NCBI GenBank assembly: GCA_002394605.1
Contig: DGUI01000037.1
Coordinates: 1-64,000 of the forward strand
Direction of reading: 5' to 3'
Source of the DNA: Mageeibacillus sp. UBA4314
Lineage (GTDB): Bacteria > Bacillota > Clostridia > Saccharofermentanales > Saccharofermentanaceae
DNA: 64,000 nucleotides
The notes beneath the pieces were generated by a model. The model had not been told where the DNA came from and did no database searches. It was given only the letters and a program-made list of their open reading frames with translations. Of the stretch, positions 60,405-64,000 are shown piece by piece (positions within the stretch are counted from its first letter, which is position 1; each line of letters opens with the position of its first letter). The position numbers and the translations under genes are program-made.

Positions 60405-60839
60405 TCACTCCTCAGAAGTCTCTTCCTCATCTTTGGGACTCCAGCTCTCCTGAACAGGTTCTATCATCAGCTCACCTGATACCTTAACCGCAACCTGGTA
60501 TTTGTCTTCGTATACGATCTCGCCGGGAGTATTAGTGTAGACTATATAGTAGGGATGATTGTATTTCTCCAGCAGCCAGCACATAGGCCTTATCATCCGC
60601 ATCATCTCTTCCGAGTTCTCTGTTTTGAAGAAGCACACTACCTTCTCCTGACGCTTACAAGGTTCCGGCCACGGGAGTTCTTCTGCAAACCAGCTGTCGA
60701 TCTCTTTGCACAGGTCAGCGTCTTCCTCTTCCATAACATCGTTCTGGATAAGCTGCATACACATACTGAAGATACCCTTCGCATACATTGTATTGGCAGC
60801 AAGTTCCTGACCCTGGATCCTGACGTATTTAAACTTCAT
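60405..60839 (-). CDS. Small cytoplasmic protein, function unknown
   Basis: 144 residues from the ATG at 60839, chosen because AAGGGGGTGA lies five bases upstream; a GTG at 60848 would overlap that site. Contains three clusters of Cys (FSMCMQLIQND, EPCKRQEKVVCFF, IRPMCWLLEK) and an acidic C-terminus. No signal or membrane helix, and no family recognised. Its stop abuts that of purF with no terminator between. Confidence 0.7.
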   Translation of the reverse strand: MKFKYVRIQGQELAANTMYAKGIFSMCMQLIQNDVMEEEDADLCKEIDSWFAEELPWPEPCKRQEKVVCFFKTENSEEMMRMIRPMCWLLEKYNHPYYIVYTNTPGEIVYEDKYQVAVKVSGELMIEPVQESWSPKDEEETSEE

Positions 60840-60930
60840 GGAGCTCACCCCCTTGCAGCATAGATCTTATCTATGGATATATTTTACAACATCCGTTATA
60901 ATCACGACAACTTCAAAAGGAGATGAATCT

Positions 60931-61134
60931 ATGTCCATTGACGATACGATCAAGAGAATAAATGAGCTTGCACATAAGGCAAAGACGGAAGGTCTTACCG
61001 AAGAAGAACTGAAGGAGCGCGAGCAGCTCCGCAACATCTACCGTCAGAGTGTGATAGGCAATCTCAAGGCTCAGCTGGATAATACTTCAATCAAGGAGAA
61101 GGACGGCACCATTAGACCCCTTAAGAAGAATTGA
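60931..61134 (+). CDS. DUF896/YnzC-family small protein
   Basis: 67 residues from the ATG at 60931, with AAAAGGAGA upstream. MSIDDTIKRINELAHKAKTEGLTEEELKEREQLR is the two-helix signature of DUF896. The family is common in Firmicutes; YneB-YnzC relatives are SOS-linked but no biochemical role is proven. Confidence 0.9.
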   Translation: MSIDDTIKRINELAHKAKTEGLTEEELKEREQLRNIYRQSVIGNLKAQLDNTSIKEKDGTIRPLKKN

Positions 61135-61146
61135 TGATTCGGAACA

Positions 61147-61165
61147 ACACCCGGGACACCTTTGA
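61147..61165 (+). repeat. GACACC-type motif, copy before the GH13 terminus, left
   Basis: ACACCCGGGACACCTTTGA, followed 14 bases on by TTCAGTAAAGTG, exactly as after the copy at 1005. Then a distinct imperfect palindrome GCTCAATG...TTGAGC. Confidence 0.7.
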
Positions 61166-61269
61166 TACTCTGCGTATTCAGTAAAGTGCTCAATGTAATG
61201 TGCACTACCTTGAGCAATACTCTGCCATGCATTCTTCTAAGCACCCTGGATCAAAAATGCGATAATCAT

Positions 61270-61290
61270 GTGCCACCCGGGACACCCTTG
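61270..61290 (+). repeat. GACACC-type motif, copy before the GH13 terminus, right
   Basis: GTGCCACCCGGGACACCCTT then G. With the copy at 61147 it encloses ~100 bases without coding signal. Confidence 0.65.
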
Positions 61291-61313
61291 ATTCTTTGGA
61301 ATGACACCCAATA

Positions 61314-61332
61314 GTGACGCCTGCGGCGTCAC
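61314..61332. other. Perfect hairpin near the end of the GH13 gene
   Basis: GTGACGCC, loop TGC, GGCGTCAC. A perfect 8-bp stem about 40 bases beyond the stop of the minus-strand glucosidase gene. No T-run follows, so it may only partly act as its terminator. Confidence 0.5.
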
Positions 61333-61373
61333 AGTAAGGCGTTCTTTTACCGTTTCCGAAGCAGAACAACTCA

Positions 61374-63032
61374 TCACCTTACTCTTGCCACGACCGCCTC
61401 GAACGGCCTCAGCTTACCGGGGATCGCCCCGCCCGGATAGCTGCTCAGCAACACCTCAACAACGTCAAGACCGCAAGACTGTTCACAGCCGCTGAAGTTA
61501 ACTGCCGTGACGATCTTATCAACCCCGTCTTCCCTTACAAAAGCATATATGCTGTCGCTGTTTTCGAACAATTCCCTGTAACTGCCGTATAAGAGCACAT
61601 CATTGCCGCACCTAAGCTGCGCGAGCCTTCTGTACCACGACAGGACAGAGTCGGTATCACGGTTCTGCGCATCAGCATTAACGTTCCTGTAATTGCTGTT
61701 AACGGGAAGCCAGGGCGTGCCTGACGTGAAGCCCGCGTTAGCGCTGCCGTCCCACTGCATCGGGGTACGGGCATTATCCCTGCTGAACCTGTGGACACAC
61801 TCCATGGCCGCTTCATGCGACAACCCGTTCTGAAGTGCTTCGCGGTACTGGCCTATAGAATCAATGTCGTTGTAATCGTCTATGGAATCCCATCTGACAT
61901 TGGTCATTCCAAGTTCCTCCCCCTGATAGATAAACGGGGTTCCGCGAAGAGTGAGAAGGATCGCCGCCATCGCTTTGGAAGCCAGCACAGGATCGACATC
62001 ATCGCCGAAATAATGGTTAACAGACCTCGGCTTATCGTGGTTCTCAAAATAGATGGGATACCACCCGTTACAGGCAGTTGCCGCCTGGCTTTCGCCAAGA
62101 GCGCGCTTCAGGTCCTTAAGAGTCCAGTGATCTGTCTTATACCAGACTTCCGCACCCTTAAACTCCAGGTTCATGTGACTGAACTCGAATATCATGTCGA
62201 ACACGCCGTTACTGCCGGTCCAGTGTTGAAGATCGTCCGGCCCTACACCGTTCGCCTCTCCTACGGTGAACACATCTTTTCCTGCTGTAACATTCTGTTT
62301 GAACTCCCTGAGATAATCGAGGATACCGTCCGTGTTGCAGGTCATGTCGTGGATACTTACCATTCCATCTGCGCCATCAGGAACACCTCTTGCCAGTTCA
62401 TCGGGCTTCTTAATATACGGGATCGCATCCATCCTGAATCCGCCTATCCCCTTATCAAGCCAGAATCGTGCGATGTCATAGACAGCCTGCCTCACCTCCG
62501 GATTCGCCCAGTTAAGATCAGGCTGTTCCACGGCGAAAGTATGCAGATAATACTGTCCCCTCTCCTCCGACCATGTCCATGCTGACCCTCCGAAAATACT
62601 TCTCCAGTTATTCGGCGCACTCCCGTCAGGCAAGGCATCACGCCATATGTACCAGTTACTGTAACCGTTATCTTTGCTTTGTCGTGACTGCCTGAACCAC
62701 TCGCACTGATCGGATGTGTGATTGACCACAAGATCCATCACGATCCTGATCCCCATGCTCTTTGCCTCGGCGATCAATGCCTCCATGTCTTCCATCGTTC
62801 CATATCGCGGATCGATACTGTAGTAATCAGAGACATCGTATCCGTTATCGACCATCGGCGAGGCATAAACAGGCGTAAGCCAGACCGCCCCGACATTCAA
62901 TTCCTGAAGGTATTTTAGTTTGGACCTGATGCCGTTGATGTCACCGTAACCGTCGCCATCAGAATCCATGTAACTGTTTACATAGATCTCATACGCGATC
63001 GTCTTCTGCCACCACAACAGATCCTTGTTCAA
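61374..63032 (-). CDS. malL: GH13 alpha-glucosidase / oligo-1,6-glucosidase
   Basis: 552 residues starting with TTG at 63032, coupled to the upstream stop (TTGA). GH13 conserved regions: VMDLVVNHTS (I), GGFRMDAIPY with the nucleophile Asp (II), VFTVGEANGV with the acid/base Glu (III) and YFENHDKPRSVNH (IV). Calcium-site-like DSDGDGYGDINGI near the N-terminus. Cytoplasmic, no signal peptide. Splits alpha-1,6 or alpha-1,4 bonds in short oligosaccharides. Confidence 0.93.
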   Translation of the reverse strand: MNKDLLWWQKTIAYEIYVNSYMDSDGDGYGDINGIRSKLKYLQELNVGAVWLTPVYASPMVDNGYDVSDYYSIDPRYGTMEDMEALIAEAKSMGIRIVMDLVVNHTSDQCEWFRQSRQSKDNGYSNWYIWRDALPDGSAPNNWRSIFGGSAWTWSEERGQYYLHTFAVEQPDLNWANPEVRQAVYDIARFWLDKGIGGFRMDAIPYIKKPDELARGVPDGADGMVSIHDMTCNTDGILDYLREFKQNVTAGKDVFTVGEANGVGPDDLQHWTGSNGVFDMIFEFSHMNLEFKGAEVWYKTDHWTLKDLKRALGESQAATACNGWYPIYFENHDKPRSVNHYFGDDVDPVLASKAMAAILLTLRGTPFIYQGEELGMTNVRWDSIDDYNDIDSIGQYREALQNGLSHEAAMECVHRFSRDNARTPMQWDGSANAGFTSGTPWLPVNSNYRNVNADAQNRDTDSVLSWYRRLAQLRCGNDVLLYGSYRELFENSDSIYAFVREDGVDKIVTAVNFSGCEQSCGLDVVEVLLSSYPGGAIPGKLRPFEAVVARVR

Positions 63033-63481
63033 GCCGGATTCCCCGCGATGTTCTTATTGAGCTTTGCAACAAGGACTACAATGCCGCTTATAAGCGCACA
63101 CAATGCAGCAGATGCGATCGTGAAGATCTGTATCATCAGCTGAAAGTAATCAGCAGCCAGCTCGCGGCGCGGTATGAGTGAATACGGAACAGCTATATGC
63201 GGGAATACCAGGAGCATCAGTATGCAAAACAGGACTGACGATATCAGGATCACCAGCCCTCCCCCAAACTTGTCGTACAATCCGGTATTCTTAGCCAACA
63301 GAACAAATATGAGCCAGATGATCAATATGACCGGACCGTTCCCAAACAGTGCAGGAAGTTCATAAGCTGTCATGTCCAGTGAGAGCACCAGCAGCTGCAT
63401 AAGGTAAGCTGCCGCAAATAAGATGATCGTCATGATGACCGTGCCGGCCACTATGCCGGGTATGCTTGTCTTTCTTTCCAT
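63029..63481 (-). CDS. Small multi-pass membrane protein, function unknown
   Basis: 150 residues with four hydrophobic helices and short loops. No family recognised. Its stop overlaps the TTG start of the glucosidase gene, and it starts eight bases after the SAP/DUF6434 gene, so the three form an operon. Confidence 0.7.
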   Translation of the reverse strand: MERKTSIPGIVAGTVIMTIILFAAAYLMQLLVLSLDMTAYELPALFGNGPVILIIWLIFVLLAKNTGLYDKFGGGLVILISSVLFCILMLLVFPHIAVPYSLIPRRELAADYFQLMIQIFTIASAALCALISGIVVLVAKLNKNIAGNPA

Positions 63482-63489
63482 ATCTATCC

Positions 63490-64000
63490 CTATTCCTCCA
63501 ATATCCTCAGGTCACTGTCTTCGTACCTGTTATGACCGGGAAGGCTCTTCTTGTATTTCCAGCACCTGATGGCATCGTCTAATGAACGCCCTTTGTTATG
63601 CCCGAAGAAATCCCTGACGTATGTATTATACTCAAATTGTCCGTCTATGCACTTTTTTGTTGTCTTAACAGACCTCTTTATCTCATGATATGCACAAACC
63701 GCATCGGCATAAGTCTTGCCCGCATTGTTCTTCAGCCACTTCTGGAAAGCAACATTGAAAGAGAAGGAACTGCCTATCTGTTCCCTGAAGAAAGCCCTGT
63801 GCTTCTCCGAACAGACAAAGCCGTCTTCGATAATGCTGTCCAAAGTGATGACATCAGGCGATCTGCCCTGTCTCTTTTCCGCAGGTGTCCTTGCCTTGAT
63901 AACACCTGTATCAAGGTATTCCCTTATCCTTGATGCAAGTTCCTCCTTGCGTCCTGATGCCGGGATCTTGTTGGCACGGCAAAATTCAGCCAGTTCTTCC
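63490..64000 (-). CDS. SAP-domain / DUF6434 protein, 5' end outside the window
   Basis: Partial. The frame stays open to the window edge, so the real start lies beyond 64000 and the TTG at 63843 is internal. The visible N-terminal part, ELAEFCRANKIPASGRKEEL followed by ASRIREYLDTG, is a SAP-type DNA/RNA-binding helix-turn-helix. The rest (FQKWLKNNAGKTYADAVCAYHEI, FEYNTYVRDFF, GRSLDDAIRCWKYKKSLPG) matches DUF6434. Probably a small nucleic-acid-binding protein; function not established. Confidence 0.8.
   Translation of the reverse strand, partial: EELAEFCRANKIPASGRKEELASRIREYLDTGVIKARTPAEKRQGRSPDVITLDSIIEDGFVCSEKHRAFFREQIGSSFSFNVAFQKWLKNNAGKTYADAVCAYHEIKRSVKTTKKCIDGQFEYNTYVRDFFGHNKGRSLDDAIRCWKYKKSLPGHNRYEDSDLRILEE

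Noticed and set aside
61791..62585. Plus-strand frame opposite the GH13 gene
   Set aside because: It is antisense to fully conserved GH13 catalytic regions and shows no protein features of its own.

Overview
The window reads as a chromosomal segment of a low- to mid-GC Gram-positive bacterium, most likely a Clostridia member of gut or rumen type. This is inferred from YhaM, the rplM-rpsI pair, MscL, a DUF896 protein, a PurF with a cleavable N-terminus and Fe-S cysteines, many Gram-positive lipoproteins, N-terminally membrane-anchored surface proteins and choline-binding-type wall repeats. No species assignment is possible from the sequence alone.

Layout. 0-15 kb: tRNA-Ser(CGA), a GNAT acetyltransferase, a repeat-filled intergenic region, mscL, a DHHW-type lipoprotein, a membrane HD-GYP protein, the metG-tatD-hypothetical-yhaM operon, a nuclease-like protein, an LRR surface protein and an ABC exporter. 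15-23.4 kb: a four-gene operon (GAF-ABC ATPase, giant FtsX-like permease with coiled coil, condensation-like acyltransferase, AMP-ligase fused to a GHKL-like domain) that looks like a self-contained make-and-export system. 23.5-24.5 kb: rplM-rpsI. 24.6-34.4 kb: five paralogous membrane-anchored Ig-like/transglutaminase proteins with an SGNH-like protein and a small lipoprotein. 34.5-46.5 kb: a radical SAM protein, trxA, a wall-binding transglutaminase, DUF3737 with a PatB-like lyase, LarE, a DHH phosphoesterase, a second lipoprotein/transglutaminase pair and a ZnuA-like lipoprotein with a Zur/Fur-like box. 46.6-51.9 kb: aldo/keto reductase, a CrtI-like flavoprotein with a membrane FNR/2Fe-2S partner, and a wall-repeat protein. 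52-55.1 kb: an accessory island with a Phd/RelE-type toxin-antitoxin pair, a stand-alone reverse transcriptase preceded by an inverted-repeat-bounded candidate ncRNA, and a RelA/SpoT-domain protein. 55.1-56.5 kb: a preQ1-type riboswitch with yhhQ-queF. 56.5-64 kb: another secreted transglutaminase, purF, a DUF896 protein, a GH13 alpha-glucosidase and a partial SAP/DUF6434 protein.

Three things stand out. First, the reverse transcriptase with its own promoter and an 11-bp perfect inverted repeat bounding about 130 nt just upstream, in a defence-like setting. Second, the unusual density of transglutaminase-fold surface proteins (eight in the window), twice accompanied by the same small lipoprotein. 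Third, several families of structured intergenic repeats (63-bp double-palindrome units, about 55-bp hairpin units and a GACACC direct-repeat motif) that recur together in different gene-free stretches.
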